From NCBI GenBank assembly GCA_910574455.1, contig CAJSYZ010000007.1, forward strand, positions 4,044,461-4,108,460: a stretch of DNA of 64,000 nucleotides, written 5' to 3'. Shown here one piece after another: positions 10,739 through 24,941 of the stretch. The position numbers were made by a program, and so were the translations under genes. The DNA is from Trichaptum fuscoviolaceum. Lineage: Eukaryota; Basidiomycota; Agaricomycetes; Hymenochaetales; Trichaptaceae. The notes under the pieces are model-generated. The model searched no databases and was not told where the DNA came from. It saw nothing but the letters and a program-made list of their open reading frames with translations. Position 1 is the stretch's first letter; each line of letters opens with the position of its first letter.

Positions 10739-12331
10739 TGTATTTCACCAGCCTCTATGCACATTTTCTCTCCCCGCTTCGCCTCTCACTACATCGCTTA
10801 TTGCTACCCATGGCTCGCAAACTTACGCGCAAATTAGTATGCGCCAATCCATAGGACAGCTAGATGTCAACTTTTTTCGCCCGTCCAGCCAATACAGAGC
10901 CCAAAATTTGTCCTTCCAAGTCTTTGCATTCGCCAGAGATCCCAGCCGACGCGAAGATATCGCCTGCGCGGAGATACCGTTCCAGACTGACGTCGCGCGG
11001 ATCCCAATTTGCTTCCGCCGGTGCCTTCTCCGACGAACAAGTCAATGTTTGCCACGCGTTCCTATGCCGTTGTTATATGCCTCGATTTGAGCTGTGCTCG
11101 AGGAAGAGTAAATGGAGGAGCAGGGGTGGAGGAGAGCACTGCGGCTTCTATGGCCGCTGCTTCCACTACTCAACAGGCTGTAAACATATACAAACAGAAC
11201 AGAACCATACTAACCCTGACATTCCGCATGCGCGTGTCCACTTTTTCATGTCAACCATATATCCAAGGCTATGTATGTCTACAGATAACTGTCAACTCTC
11301 ATCCGAACTTACACTAAGTCAGGCGACTCTATCAAGCTTTCCCAATATTGTTATGAGAGGATTTATCGGTGAAGTCATCCCGGAATAAACCCTTCATTGA
11401 ATGCCTATTCTCGACATTGATGCCGTCGGATGTGACCTCACCCGCACACACTTTTCTCAGACAAAAGCGACCGCGAGCCTGTTCGAAAGCGGGTTTGAAA
11501 CACAAAGAAACGCTTTGGTCATACACGATAGGCTTCTTCAAGAAATTCTGAAGTCCCTTGACTCTTCGCGGATGCTCCCTGCCCAATCCTGTGATTTTTG
11601 TCCTGTTGTCTGGATCTCACCCTCAGGCGGCCGTATCTTGTCTTCGATTTATTATACAGGAATGCTCGTTAGAAGATGGCAAACTCGATGCCACACTGCA
11701 CACTGTTATTACACGTGTTTTCAATTGAACGCAAGAATCCCTCGGCCGGATTTTGTTACTCTATTCCCGATCCCCATATGATACTATTTCATTGATCTTT
11801 CATCACTTAGCTGTCGATCCTCAGGGTAGACTACCATCAGCGCAATGGCCTTGGTCGCGATGAGCCTCGGGTGCTTTTGCCCCGGGTCCAATTGGCTTTA
11901 GCGAACGAATTACTGTCTGATGATGCGCCTCGGGACCCACTGGAAATGGTATACTTGACTTCGATCCGCTCTGCGAGTGACCAAAATGCACGTAATTATC
12001 GAACCTCAATGGATGTCCTCGAACACGACAACCTCCCAGCGCTGACAGTCGACACGGAACCCATTGGAAACTCCCCAAAATTTATGTACCATTCAGCTTC
12101 TTTCTTGGACGTCGTTCGGAACAGGTCAATGACCCGTCGGCCATCGGATCCTTCCCCCACTCCCGCTTCCATCCGAAGTTTCCCTCAAATCAAACATTGC
12201 GGAGTGCAGGGACGAAGTCGCGGAGGCGGCATGGCTGCTAAATAGTAGTCCGATATAGAGATCCGGCACACAAAGGCAATCAAGCTCATCGATCATAAAA
12301 CGATAAGAGGTTATAGTCAATCCTGCACTCT
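10739..12331. other. End of repeat unit 1, no gene recognised (also 19892-21485)
   Basis: Contains long plus-strand frames, for example 10864-11388, 11401-11781 and 11871-12245, without known motifs. The corresponding frames in the diverged head copy (1618-3180) are interrupted, which argues against them being maintained genes. Confidence 0.35.
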
Positions 12332-12835
12332 GTCCTGCTGATTTTAATTAATTCCATTCAGAAGGCATCTTTCATTTCAAATCGAATTCATTCTATGCCC
12401 CACCCCACTTCTCTGGACATCCAAACAGTTCTTCGATATGGTTTGCTTGACCAGCACGCAGCGTAGAACACTGACCCTCGACGGCGCGAGTACATGCATG
12501 TGCATGCGGGGTATGGGCACCAGCGCTTGCTGGGCTGCTCCAGGATCGGAAGATATCTTCCGAATCTCCCATAGCATTGCACAGAACAAATTAAAGGAAC
12601 GCGCTGGGTTGGGACTCTATCGGAAGTTCTCTCCATGCTTCAGACCAAAACTGGACAGCCGCCGGCTTCATGCGCGCGCTTGTCAATTTGCGAGATTCTA
12701 CGGAGCGTGAACTATCTGAACCTCTAGGGCAACTTTACCCATCGACCACCGTGACGGGCGAACAGAAAGATAGTGATATCGACCGCGTCTTCGAAGGAGA
12801 AGTTGGACTTCATAACCAATCTTCCCGGGGGAGTC

Positions 12836-13437
12836 CTCGGTGCAACACCATGCTGTAAACTATAAGACGCAAGACGTTGTCGAGGAGGTTAAGAAGCTCA
12901 CAAATGGCAACTTGAAAGGCGTCAATGTCATGATAGACTTCATTGGGCAGAGTCACTGGCAGAAAAATATCGATTCTCTGGCTGTGGATGGCAGAATGAC
13001 CATGTTGTCTTTACTGAGTGGTAAGGACACTGTAGAATGACCCTTTAACGAGTCGTAAATCTAACTACTTAAAATGATAGGTGCTCAAGTGTTGAACTTC
13101 AATCTCTGTAAGCGCTTCAAGTTGCACATAGAAGGCTCGACGCTGCGCGCTTACACTGTTGAATATAAGAAAAAGCTGGTTTCTCGGTAACCTTCGCCTT
13201 TCACTTGTACACATTCGCAACCAATGACTCATTCATTTAGCTTCAAGCGCGAAGTGCTCGATGGTTTGCTGAATGGAAAGCTTAGAAGCTATGTACACAA
13301 GGTCTACCAGTGGTCAGATATTCAAGATGCCCATCGAGAAATGGAGGCCGATAAGAATATGTGAGTCTGCTCTCTCACGCGCATGATATTGACTAACAAC
13401 ACTTTCTAGCGGCATCATTATTGCAGAAATTGCTTAG
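12836..13437 (+). pseudogene. Quinone oxidoreductase remnant, copy 2
   Basis: Second copy, offset 9,151. It has the same truncated start, the same extra C after LGAT and the same three introns, so the defect predates the amplification. Confidence 0.85.
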
Positions 13438-13491
13438 GGAAGAAATAGATAAGATTAATGAGAGAAACACCCTTGTCATTATTGCTGCTTG

Positions 13492-14092
13492 AAGACCCGT
13501 CCAGACCTCAAGATCACCGTCCTCGAAGCCGGCGTCGCATGGCTCGTTAATGTCCCCAATGGTCGTGCGCAAGCCGGTGGACAGTTTTGTCGCCAAGCTC
13601 GAGAGTGCGTTCGTCGTCGTCAAGCACGCTGCGCTCTTCACTTCTACAATCCTCTTGAAGGTGCTTGCGTCCTCGAACATCGTTCGTATGAACGCGACAG
13701 CTGTGGAGAACGGAGCGGGCAAATCGCGCGTTGGCGGGGTCGAAATGGACGCTCGTAGCCCTCAACTATGATACGTAGTCATGCATGGACCCAAACACGA
13801 TCACGGCTTCAGCGATCGTCTCTCCCATGGGCGCATTTTTCTCTGCGAAGCGCTTGGTGAGCGCCGGTCTACTGGAGCAGCTTGGGAAACATGCGTGGCC
13901 TCGACATGAATCGCGCCGAGCCTGCAAGTGCGAGGTGACACCTGGGCTCATCATGGCCGGTACGTCGTCGCTTCATGCCTTCTCTCTTATTCGTCTCAGG
14001 CATAGAACTTAGAGAGATCCAACCGTATGGGCCCGACCTTCCGTGCGATGATGGCAAGTGGAAGCAAAGCCGCGCACACAACTCGCAAATAG
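13492..14092 (+). pseudogene. THI4: THI4 pseudogene, copy 2
   Basis: Same set of frameshifts as copy 1. One substitution (around 13656, tct to ttg-type change) alters STILSKV to STILLKV. Confidence 0.87.
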
Positions 14093-16468
14093 TCACCGGG
14101 AAGAGCCTGTTTGTGCTACGCTATTCAGTGTGAAGGACTTGACGGGTGGAGGTGCAGGTACATACTCTTATTGCCTCTCCTTCGACCAAACTGCTCTTCT
14201 CGCTGTATTCGGCCGTCCGTGCACGAGTAGAGCATCAAGATCGAGTCGGCTGAGTCCACGAGCACCCAAGAATTAGTAGGTCTGACTACACACGGGGAGG
14301 ATGACTGTGTCTCTGCGCGCGTCCTTCTTTGCGAGACTGTTTCACAGTCTGATACAGTATGGACGAGACTCTACTCACTGGACATTAGCATGGCTAATCG
14401 TCAAAGGGAGACTATGGAAGGACTTACGGTGTAGACACAATGTACCAAGTACTGAATGAAGCTTGTGATAAGTTCCAACTGCGACGAGAGAAGCACAATA
14501 TGTGTCAAAGAAGCGACCATGTATAGTAGGCAAGTAGCGATAGCACAATGTTTCGGGAGATCGAGTTGGAATAGAATTTCAATACCCTTCATGCGCAACA
14601 TTTGCAAATGTCAGCAATATGTAAGATCACTTAAGCAAAGAGAGGACACGAACCGTCAGTATAGCAAAGCCGTTGCATAAGTCCATTTCGAACCCTGTGG
14701 GTGATTGTCGATAATGATAGTAATGCCGCCGATGTGGAAAGTTGGATCTTCCTATTGCAAACACGAATGTTAATCCTGACCTCGCGACATTGAGTAATCG
14801 ATTGTAATACGCACCATAAGTTGACGAGCTATGGCTTGAACGATAGATGTAGTGGAATTGAGCCAGCGACGACGCTGTGAGATCACGCCAACTTGATGTA
14901 GCGCTGGATCTCAGACTCGCCACGCTTGGAGACTAATTCCCAGCTTACATCTGGTAACAGATGTTCAACCAAGCGCCCATGATAGCAAGTGAGTACATAC
15001 CATTTAAAAGGATTTCCGTCGCCAGTTGCGTCGTTCTGCAGCACACGGCCCACTAATCCGAATAGTCCAATATCCAGACTGCTCAGCAAACACGTCGAGG
15101 TGCCGGCAGGATGGGTATCGGTTCCGTCACTGTGTACTTTGCGTTACACTCGAACCTGCATTCTTTGCTGGCCAGTAGTCGAGTTCTGTGATCAGTGCGA
15201 GGAGTACACCGAACAGTAGGGCGGATAAGACAACTGATATAGCGAGGGCAGAGCGAGGTCTGCAGCGAACGGGATCAGACTTTGCGGTTAAGACGCGCAT
15301 GCACAAGGGCATGCTAGGGTGATCAGTGACTCACTGTTACTGTGACGACTCCTACGGGAGAAAGTGAGAGCCTCGAAAACAGTGAGCTTGTTGATGACCA
15401 CAATAGTCCCAGGTTCGAGTCCACCACCTCTCTGTCCATGCGCCAGGCTGTATTTCACTACAAAGCAGAGTTCGGCCATCTAATATAGGCAACGACTGAC
15501 CTGGTTTACACTTTCGGTGAGCAGAGATTACAAGTGCGGCAAGGCTCACGGTAGTTGCAGTCAAGGACACACGTCGCGTCACCTCGCAACGGCGCAGACG
15601 GCGCTTCAGGGACAGACGCCGAACTAGAAGGCTCACGGACATAGCTTGAGGTTATATTAGCTTACAAGAAGACCAGAAGGTAGATATCAAAGGCAAGGGC
15701 AGAGCACAGACTCCGGTGCGTTGTTGTCAGTCTAGGGTCCGAGCGACAACTAATGAAGGCCAGACTCATTTCTCAAAGGTTAGTACTATAAGAAATGTGA
15801 GGTAAAATTGAAAAGGTAATATGAAGTTAAATGAAACTCACGTTGTCCGCGCGCATGGACGCCATAGTGGCCTTACGGACGTCATATTAGATCCACTTAG
15901 CACGGCCATAGGATCTCCTTGTTCTTCACGGGCGACTGTCGCAAGCAGTAGGAAGAGGTCTAAGATTCATTAGAGAGTGTTGACACAATGTAATAAGCAG
16001 ATACTCACATCTATTATTTGTCTGGGTTCTGGAACATAACAGACGCAGTACAAAAGCACAATAGACATTGAATAGTACCTTGAATCGGACTCGAAGCAAT
16101 GGTCTTGAGTAAGGTTGTGCACGAGAGGTCAAACTGAAAGTCAACCCCGAGATAGAAATCAGCAAAGCATGCAATTACGGATTGAACTCACATATTGTCA
16201 CTTACAGCGCAAATGCAATATTGAGCATGGTGCATGCAGGACCATTGAGACGTGGGTGATATAATGTAGTAGAGAGGCAAGTGCAAGAGGAGAAGATGAG
16301 GAGAGAGAGGAGAGATGGCGAAGAGCCTGAGGAACTTGGGGACAGACTGGACCAGTATTTATACCTTTCAAAAGCTACAGACTCCGTCAGACAGAACACG
16401 AGAGAGGTATAATCGGCCGATACTCACTGACTCATTTACGACACAGGGAAAAAGCCAAGCGAAGAAGA

Positions 16469-16897
16469 ATGGCCAATTTCTACAGTGTCCGAGCATACCT
16501 CCAAACCAGTGTTTCGAGCACCGTGCAGCTGTCCCTCTCGTCCCGTCCCTCTAACCACTTGCAACGACCTCCAGCAGGGATTCCAGACCTCACCATCACC
16601 CTCCAATCCTCCAGAATGTGGCCAAAAAGCTCAGAATATGCCAAATGCACTCTCTGTGCAGACGGCAAAGTGCTCACAAAAATACAGCCTTCGGACATTC
16701 CAGACAGCGGCTACGCACTAGCATCATTCCCACAGCATAACCGAGACCCTGAACCCCTGGTTTCTGATGCGAAAAGAGCGATGCGAAGTATGGAGGACTT
16801 CTTCCGAGTGAATGGGACGTATGAGCCGTGCTGCAGTTGCACGGCTTGCTCGAGTCGAGTTCGTGAGCTGGGGGGAGACGGGGTGGTACATCTTTGA
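16469..16897 (+). CDS. Open frame of 142 codons, unknown, repeat unit 2
   Basis: Exact counterpart of the frame at 7317-7745, offset 9,152. The third unit ends before this point. Confidence 0.2.
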   Translation: MANFYSVRAYLQTSVSSTVQLSLSSRPSNHLQRPPAGIPDLTITLQSSRMWPKSSEYAKCTLCADGKVLTKIQPSDIPDSGYALASFPQHNRDPEPLVSDAKRAMRSMEDFFRVNGTYEPCCSCTACSSRVRELGGDGVVHL

Positions 16898-17695
16898 AGC
16901 TTAGGGTCTATACATGATACTTCAGTAGTCATTGTTGCAGCACAAAGCTTAGGTATGTTGGCAATGTGTGTCAAACAGGCCTACAGCAGATGGACAGAGC
17001 TCACCCGGAGATTCTGCAATTTGGACAGTTTCGCTCGCATATTTCGCTTATCGGGTAGTATTACGTCCAACATAGAGGCCTTCCATGCGTTTCAGGACCT
17101 TCCATCAGACGTGGATAGTGTCCCGAGCGTTGCGAGCCATGGAAGGAGGTGCGAGAGGCCGGGAGAGCACTCACCTCTCCGTGTCTGGATTTCGGGGCTG
17201 AGATGCGGGGCAGCATAGACTTGCATGCTGGTGTAGAGGCCAATGCCAATAAAGATGCTGAAATCCAGAGGTTGGTGCAATGAGATAGGTTCAATGGCCT
17301 GCTCGCAGGTCATGGTTGAAGAGCAGGAGGTTGAGCCAGGATTGGCAGCACGCATTGACCCTGCTTACGTAATCCATTTCCGGCCGGTGCAGATTTCTGC
17401 ATTTTCTCCTTTGATTGCTTTGGTTTTAGAAATCAGAGCCTTCAAAGTAGTTACAGACTTCAATCTGTATAATAGCACATATATTATGACATTGAAATGT
17501 TCAAATAATTGAGGGAATGAGCCCGAAACTCGACCCTGAGCAATTTAAGCGAGCATCGGCAATCTTGTGCAGTATAAAGCTTGTCTTTCCTCCGTCTCTG
17601 TGTTTCCCTTCCCCACAACAGTATTTTTTCCCGCTGTCTAACTGTGCATCTATCTGATCTGCCTTCAGCATCACGATTTGGAGACACAAAGATGA

Positions 17696-18012
17696 CAATA
17701 TATATATGTATTTTGCTCCCGGTGAGCGGCATCCGGGCAGCAAGCCCTTCAACATTGGATTCCTATCTTTCCGGTGAGCAGCATTCTTGCATGTGTACCT
17801 TTATGACTCTCTGATATTCGAGGTGCAGGATCCGGGGACACCATGAACCCCCACAACACCATTGGTCGATCACAAGAGCCGTCACCAAGATAACAATATA
17901 TATATGTATTTGCTCCCGGCGAGCGGCATCGAGGCTTCACCTACGAGACTGAGGCGAAGGCTGAAAGCCCAGATAGCAATATATATATGGTTTTAATTCC
18001 GGCGAGCGACAT
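17696..18012 (+). repeat. Three AT-core motif repeats, unit 2
   Basis: Same arrangement as in unit 1. One extra T in the first motif contributes to the 1-bp length drift between units. Confidence 0.7.
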
Positions 18013-19298
18013 GTCGGTGAGTCTGATTCATGCACGCACCTTTTCAATTCTGACACACCCGCGAGGAACAGGGACTGAGGGGTGTGCTTTGCGACTATGG
18101 TCGCAAAGGCACTCTTCCCGCTCAGTCGCAGTTTGCGCCGGACGCAATACGCAATCAATTGAACAAGAGCTTACCGCCGCGTCCGCGTCTTCTCGAAGCT
18201 GGAGCACGGAGATCTTCACGCCGCCCGAGCTGTACGTACAGAGCGCAGCTTCCACTTCTTCTGATAGGCGTTTCTTATGCACCGAGGACAATTTTCTGGC
18301 TTGGTGCGGCCTACGCGTCTCGAAAGAGTGTTTTCAGTGCCTCCAAACGGCCGTAAAGCTGCTGGCATGCTGCAGCTCGCGCGGTCTATGCAATCAGTTG
18401 AACTTCTTCACGACGGTGAAGCTGGGTGGAAGCTACGCACTATGGAATTGCAGAGTAGAGACGACAAGGCTCTCCGGTTGTGAGGAATCGGTTGCATTCC
18501 TTGAGGGCAAAGAGTGTGACCAACGTCGTTCTGCCGCTGAGCCTATGCGGACACTGCGAGTATTGCGAAGTGGAGATAACAGAGGAATCGGTTGCATTCC
18601 TTGAGAGTGCCCAGGTCGACAAGACGCACCCGCCAACACATCCGAGCGGTTCAGCCATCCGTCGTGCTATCCTCGGTGTGCGGCGCTGAGCTTGCAGGAG
18701 TGCCGCTGAGTATTGCGAAGTGGAGACGACATTGAATACACACCCAGGCCGACAAGACACACCCGTCAGCGGTTCAGTCATCCGTGTGCGCGAGGGCCAA
18801 CTGCGTTGTAGTGCAGGTCTGGAAGCGAAAGGGTGTTCGCCAACGTCGTGCTGGCGCTCTGCAGTGCGCGGGAGGGCAGAGCTCGCCGTGTCAGGAGCTC
18901 GAGAACGCGGATGCCTGCTAACATATACACCGCGCACTTACCGGTGCTCCAGTTCTCCTATCCCATCAGTGACACCAACACAGTCCCTCCTGTCGTGGTA
19001 GAGTGCATGCAAAGGCGATTCTTTCATGAGTTCAACAGCCAGTCTATGCATCCATTCGGAATCAGGCGATCACAGAGTGTCTTCAGTGTGTCCAAATGGC
19101 CCTGGCTGCGATTCTCGTGCTGGCGCTCTGCAGTGTGCTCGGAGAGTTGAGCCCACCGTGTCAGGAGCTCGAGAACGCTGGCATTGACATATGTGTTGAT
19201 AAACGCAAAGCAGGAGAGAAATGGTCTGAAGCCAACAGCGACGCAGAGTAACGTGCGCCACTGCAGTGACTCCCGCCGGCGGGCCGAGTCACGGCTCA

Positions 19299-19891
19299 CT
19301 TGAATGCTCACTTTCGAGTCAATTTCTATGTATTCTTCGTCAAATTTTGTAGAATAGCTGCGGGCATTGAAATGAATGCTATTGGTGTAAAAACTAGAGT
19401 GTAATTGAGATGTAAACACTGTAATGGTACCAATCTTTGCATTCTCAGTCCGGCTGGGCACGGTTTGTGCCGTGAGTCGAGTTGACCTTGAATGCTCATT
19501 TCCGAGCTCAATTTTGAAGCACTCTCTGCCAGATTTTCAGAGTATCTGCGGATATCAAAATGGAAGCTATCGATGCAGAAATTAGAGTGTAATTGAGATA
19601 TAGGCTCTCTAATGATAGCAATCTTCGCATTCTCAGTACAGCGCGACTCGGACTTGGACTCAGTTGGCCGCGAACTTGAATGCTCATTTCCAAGCTCAAT
19701 TTTGAAGCACTCTCTGCCGGATTCTCAGAGTATCTGCAGGCATCAAAATGAAAGCTATTGGTGCAGAAATTAGAGTGTAATTGAGATATAGGCTCTCTAA
19801 TGATACCAATCTTTGCATTTCAAGGCCAATTTTTATGCACTCTTTTCCAATTTTGAAGACTACTAGCTGCGGGCATTGGTGCAAAAAGTTC
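19299..19891 (+). repeat. 188-bp tandem repeats, unit 2
   Basis: Counterpart of the 10146-10738 array, offset 9,153, with the same copy number and spacing. Confidence 0.85.
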
Positions 19892-21989
19892 TGTATTTCA
19901 CCAGCCTCTATGCACATTTTCTCTCCCCGCTTCGCCTCTCACTACATCGCTTATTGCTACCCATGGCTCGCGAACTTACGCGCAAATTAGTATGCGCCAA
20001 TCCATAGGACAGCTAGATGTCAACTTTTTTCGCCCGTCCAGCCAATACAGAGCCCAAAATTTGTCCTTCCAAGTCTTTGCATTCGCCAGAGATCCCAGCC
20101 GACGCGAAGATATCGCCTGCGCGGAGATACCGTTCCAGACTGACGTCGCGCGGATCCCAATTTGCTTCCGCCGGTGCCTTCTCCGACGAACAAGTCAATG
20201 TTTGCCACGCGTTCCTATGCCGTTGTTATATGCCTCGATTTGAGCTGTGCTCGAGGAAGAGTAAATGGAGGAGCAGGGGTGGAGGAGAGCACTGCGGCTT
20301 CTATGGCCGCTGCTTCCACTACTCAACAGGCTGTAAACATATACAAACAGAACAGAACCATACTAACCCTGACATTCCGCATGCGCGTGTCCACTTTTTC
20401 ATGTCAACCATATATCCAAGGCTATGTATGTCTACAGATAACTGTCAACTCTCATCCGAACTTACACTAAGTCAGGCGACTCTATCAAGCTTTCCCAATA
20501 TTGTTATGAGAGGATTTATCGGTGAAGTCATCCCGGAATAAACCCTTCATTGAATGCCTATTCTCGACATTGATGCCGTCGGATGTGACCTCACCCGCAC
20601 ACACTTTTCTCAGACAAAAGCGACCGCGAGCCTGTTCGAAAGCGGGTTTGAAACACAAAGAAACGCTTTGGTCATACACGATAGGCTTCTTCAAGAAATT
20701 CTGAAGTCCCTTGACTCTTCGCGGATGCTCCCTGCCCAATCCTGTGATTTTTGTCCTGTTGTCTGGATCTCACCCTCAGGCGGCCGTATCTTGTCTTCGA
20801 TTTATTATACAGGAATGCTCGTTAGAAGATGGCAAACTCGATGCCACACTGCACACTGTTATTACACGTGTTTTCAATTGAACGCAAGAATCCCTCGGCC
20901 GGATTTTGTTACTCTATTCCCGATCCCCATATGATACTATTTCATTGATCTTTCATCACTTAGCTGTCGATCCTCAGGGTAGACTACCATCAGCGCAATG
21001 GCCTTGGTCGCGATGAGCCTCGGGTGCTTTTGCCCCGGGTCCAATTGGCTTTAGCGAACGAATTACTGTCTGATGATGCGCCTCGGGACCCACTGGAAAT
21101 GGTATACTTGACTTCGATCCGCTCTGCGAGTGACCAAAATGCACGTAATTATCGAACCTCAATGGATGTCCTCGAACACGACAACCTCCCAGCGCTGACA
21201 GTCGACACGGAACCCATTGGAAACTCCCCAAAATTTATGTACCATTCAGCTTCTTTCTTGGACGTCGTTCGGAACAGGTCAATGACCCGTCGGCCATCGG
21301 ATCCTTCCCCCACTCCCGCTTCCATCCGAAGTTTCCCTCAAATCAAACATTGCGGAGTGCAGGGACGAAGTCGCGGAGGCGGCATGGCTGCTAAATAGTA
21401 GTCCGATATAGAGATCCGGCACACAAAGGCAATCAAGCTCATCGATCATAAAAACGATAAGAGGTTATAGTCAATCCTGCACTCTGTCCTGCTGATTTTA
21501 ATTAATTCCATTCAGAAGGCATCTTTCATTTCAAATCGAATTCATTCTATGCCCCACCCCACTTCTCTGGACATCCAAACAGTTCTTCGATATGGTTTGC
21601 TTGACCAGCACGCAGCGTAGAACACTGACCCTCGACGGCGCGAGTACATGCATGTGCATGCGGGGTATGGGCACCAGCGCTTGCTGGGCTGCTCCAGGAT
21701 CGGAAGATATCTTCCGAATCTCCCATAGCATTGCACAGAACAAATTAAAGGAACGCGCTGGGTTGGGACTCTATCGGAAGTTCTCTCCATGCTTCAGACC
21801 AAAACTGGACAGCCGCCGGCTTCATGCGCGCGCTTGTCAATTTGCGAGATTCTACGGAGCGTGAACTATCTGAACCTCTAGGGCAACTTTACCCATCGAC
21901 CACCGTGACGGGCGAACAGAAAGATAGTGATATCGACCGCGTCTTCGAAGGAGAAGTTGGACTTCATAACCAATCTTCCCGGGGGAGTC

Positions 21990-22591
21990 CTCGGTGCAAC
22001 ACCATGCTGTAAACTATAAGACGCAAGACGTTGTCGAGGAGGTTAAGAAGCTCACAAATGGCAACTTGAAAGGCGTCAATGTCATGATAGACTTCATTGG
22101 GCAGAGTCACTGGCAGAAAAATATCGATTCTCTGGCTGTGGATGGCAGAATGACCATGTTGTCTTTACTGAGTGGTAAGGACACTGTAGAATGACCCTTT
22201 AACGAGTCGTAAATCTAACTACTTAAAATGATAGGTGCTCAAGTGTTGAACTTCAATCTCTGTAAGCGCTTCAAGTTGCACATAGAAGGCTCGACGCTGC
22301 GCGCTTACACTGTTGAATATAAGAAAAAGCTGGTTTCTCGGTAACCTTCGCCTTTCACTTGTACACATTCGCAACCAATGACTCATTCATTTAGCTTCAA
22401 GCGCGAAGTGCTCGATGGTTTGCTGAATGGAAAGCTTAGAAGCTATGTACACAAGGTCTACCAGTGGTCAGATATTCAAGATGCCCATCGAGAAATGGAG
22501 GCCGATAAGAATATGTGAGTCTGCTCTCTCACGCGCATGATATTGACTAACAACACTTTCTAGCGGCATCATTATTGCAGAAATTGCTTAG
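21990..22591 (+). pseudogene. Quinone oxidoreductase remnant, copy 3
   Basis: Third copy, offset 9,154 from copy 2, with identical truncation, frameshift and introns. Confidence 0.85.
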
Positions 22592-22645
22592 GGAAGAAAT
22601 AGATAAGATTAATGAGAGAAACACCCTTGTCATTATTGCTGCTTG

Positions 22646-23246
22646 AAGACCCGTCCAGACCTCAAGATCACCGTCCTCGAAGCCGGCGTCGCATGGCTCG
22701 TTAATGTCCCCAATGGTCGTGCGCAAGCCGGTGGACAGTTTTTTCGCCAAGCTCGAGAGTGCGTTCGTCGTCGTCAAGCACGCTGCGCTCTTCACTTCTA
22801 CAATCCTCTCGAAGGTGCTTGCGTCCTCGAACATCGTTCGTATGAACGCGACAGCTGTGGAGAACGGAGCGGGCAAATCGCGCGTTGGCGGGGTCGAAAT
22901 GGACGCTCGTAGCCCTCAACTATGATACGTAGTCATGCATGGACCCAAACACGATCACGGCTTCAGCGATCGTCTCTCCCATGGGCGCATTTTTCTCTGC
23001 GAAGCGCTTGGTGAGCGCCGGTCTACTGGAGCAGCTTGGGAAACATGCGTGGCCTCGACATGAATCGCGCCGAGCCTGCAAGTGCGAGGTGACACCTGGG
23101 CTCATCATGGCCGGTACGTCGTCGCTTCATGCCTTCTCTCTTATTCGTCTCAGGCATAGAACTTAGAGAGATCCAACCGTATGGGCCCGACCTTCCGTGC
23201 GATGATGGCAAGTGGAAGCAAAGCCGCGCACACAACTCGCAAATAG
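22646..23246 (+). pseudogene. THI4: THI4 pseudogene, copy 3
   Basis: Same frameshifts as copies 1 and 2. A G-to-T change near 22743 turns DSFVAKLE into DSFFAKLE. Copies differ by about one substitution each over 600 bp. Confidence 0.87.
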
Positions 23247-24941
23247 TCACCGGGAAGAGCCTGTTTGTGCTACGCTATTCAGTGTGAAGGACTTGACGGG
23301 TGGAGGTGCAGGTACATACTCTTATTGCCTCTCCTTCGACCAAACTGCTCTTCTCGCTGTATTCGGCCGTCCGTGCACGAGTAGAGCATCAAGATCGAGT
23401 CGGCTGAGTCCACGAGCACCCAAGAATTAGTAGGTCTGACTACACACGGGGAGGATGACTGTGTCTCTGCGCGCGTCCTTCTTTGCGAGACTGTTTCACA
23501 GTCTGATACAGTATGGACGAGACTCTACTCACTGGACATTAGCATGGCTAATCGTCAAAGGGAGACTATGGAAGGACTTACGGTGTAGACACAATGTACC
23601 AAGTACTGAATGAAGCTTGTGATAAGTTCCAACTGCGACGAGAGAAGCACAATATGTGTCAAAGAAGCGACCATGTATAGTAGGCAAGTAGCGATAGCAC
23701 AATGTTTCGGGAGATCGAGTTGGAATAGAATTTCAATACCCTTCATGCGCAACATTTGCAAATGTCAGCAATATGTAAGATCACTTAAGCAAAGAGAGGA
23801 CACGAACCGTCAGTATAGCAAAGCCGTTGCATAAGTCCATTTCGAACCCTGTGGGTGATTGTCGATAATGATAGTAATGCCGCCGATGTGGAAAGTTGGA
23901 TCTTCCTATTGCAAACACGAATGTTAATCCTGACCTCGCGACATTGAGTAATCGATTGTAATACGCACCATAAGTTGACGAGCTATGGCTTGAACGATAG
24001 ATGTAGTGGAATTGAGCCAGCGACGACGCTGTGAGATCACGCCAACTTGATGTAGCGCTGGATCTCAGACTCGCCACGCTTGGAGACTAATTCCCAGCTT
24101 ACATCTGGTAACAGATGTTCAACCAAGCGCCCATGATAGCAAGTGAGTACATACCATTTAAAAGGATTTCCGTCGCCAGTTGCGTCGTTCTGCAGCACAC
24201 GGCCCACTAATCCGAATAGTCCAATATCCAGACTGCTCAGCAAACACGTCGAGGTGCCGGCAGGATGGGTATCGGTTCCGTCACTGTGTACTTTGCGTTA
24301 CACTCGAACCTGCATTCTTTGCTGGCCAGTAGTCGAGTTCTGTGATCAGTGCGAGGAGTACACCGAACAGTAGGGCGGATAAGACAACTGATATAGCGAG
24401 GGCAGAGCGAGGTCTGCAGCGAACGGGATCAGACTTTGCGGTTAAGACGCGCATGCACAAGGGCATGCTAGGGTGATCAGTGACTCACTGTTACTGTGAC
24501 GACTCCTACGGGAGAAAGTGAGAGCCTCGAAAACAGTGAGCTTGTTGATGACCACAATAGTCCCAGGTTCGAGTCCACCACCTCTCTGTCCATGCGCCAG
24601 GCTGTATTTCACTACAAAGCAGAGTTCGGCCATCTAATATAGGCAACGACTGACCTGGTTTACACTTTCGGTGAGCAGAGATTACAAGTGCGGCAAGGCT
24701 CACGGTAGTTGCAGTCAAGGACACACGTCGCGTCACCTCGCAACGGCGCAGACGGCGCTTCAGGGACAGACGCCGAACTAGAAGGCTCACGGACATAGCT
24801 TGAGGTTATATTAGCTTACAAGAAGACCAGAAGGTAGATATCAAAGGCAAGGGCAGAGCACAGACTCCGGTGCGTTGTTGTCAGTCTAGGGTCCGAGCGA
24901 CAACTAATGAAGGCCAGACTCATTTCTCAAAGGTTAGTACT

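Larger units (their letters stand above)
3181..12331 (+). repeat. Tandem repeat unit 1 (9,151 bp)
   Basis: Position 3226 matches 12377, 4242 matches 13393 and 10173 matches 19326, with only scattered single-base changes. The offset drifts from 9,151 to 9,153 through 1-bp indels, for example near 5229/14380 and 8560/17713. Contents in order: quinone oxidoreductase remnant, THI4 remnant, a region with weak minus-strand exon signals, a 142-codon open frame, AT-rich motif repeats, GC-rich imperfect repeats, and 188-bp tandem repeats. Confidence 0.9.
12332..21485 (+). repeat. Tandem repeat unit 2 (9,154 bp)
   Basis: Second full, head-to-tail unit, nearly identical to 3181-12331. Its final 1.3 kb matches 10990-12331 in unit 1 rather than the diverged head at 1618-3180. 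That fits expansion by unequal exchange inside the array. Confidence 0.9.
21486..24941 (+). repeat. Tandem repeat unit 3, truncated
   Basis: Matches 12332-15787 at a constant offset of 9,154. Identity ends abruptly after 'aggttagtact' at 24941: units 1 and 2 continue with 'ataagaaatgtg', whereas this copy continues with unrelated AT-rich sequence. It retains both pseudogene remnants but lacks the second half of the unit. Confidence 0.9.
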
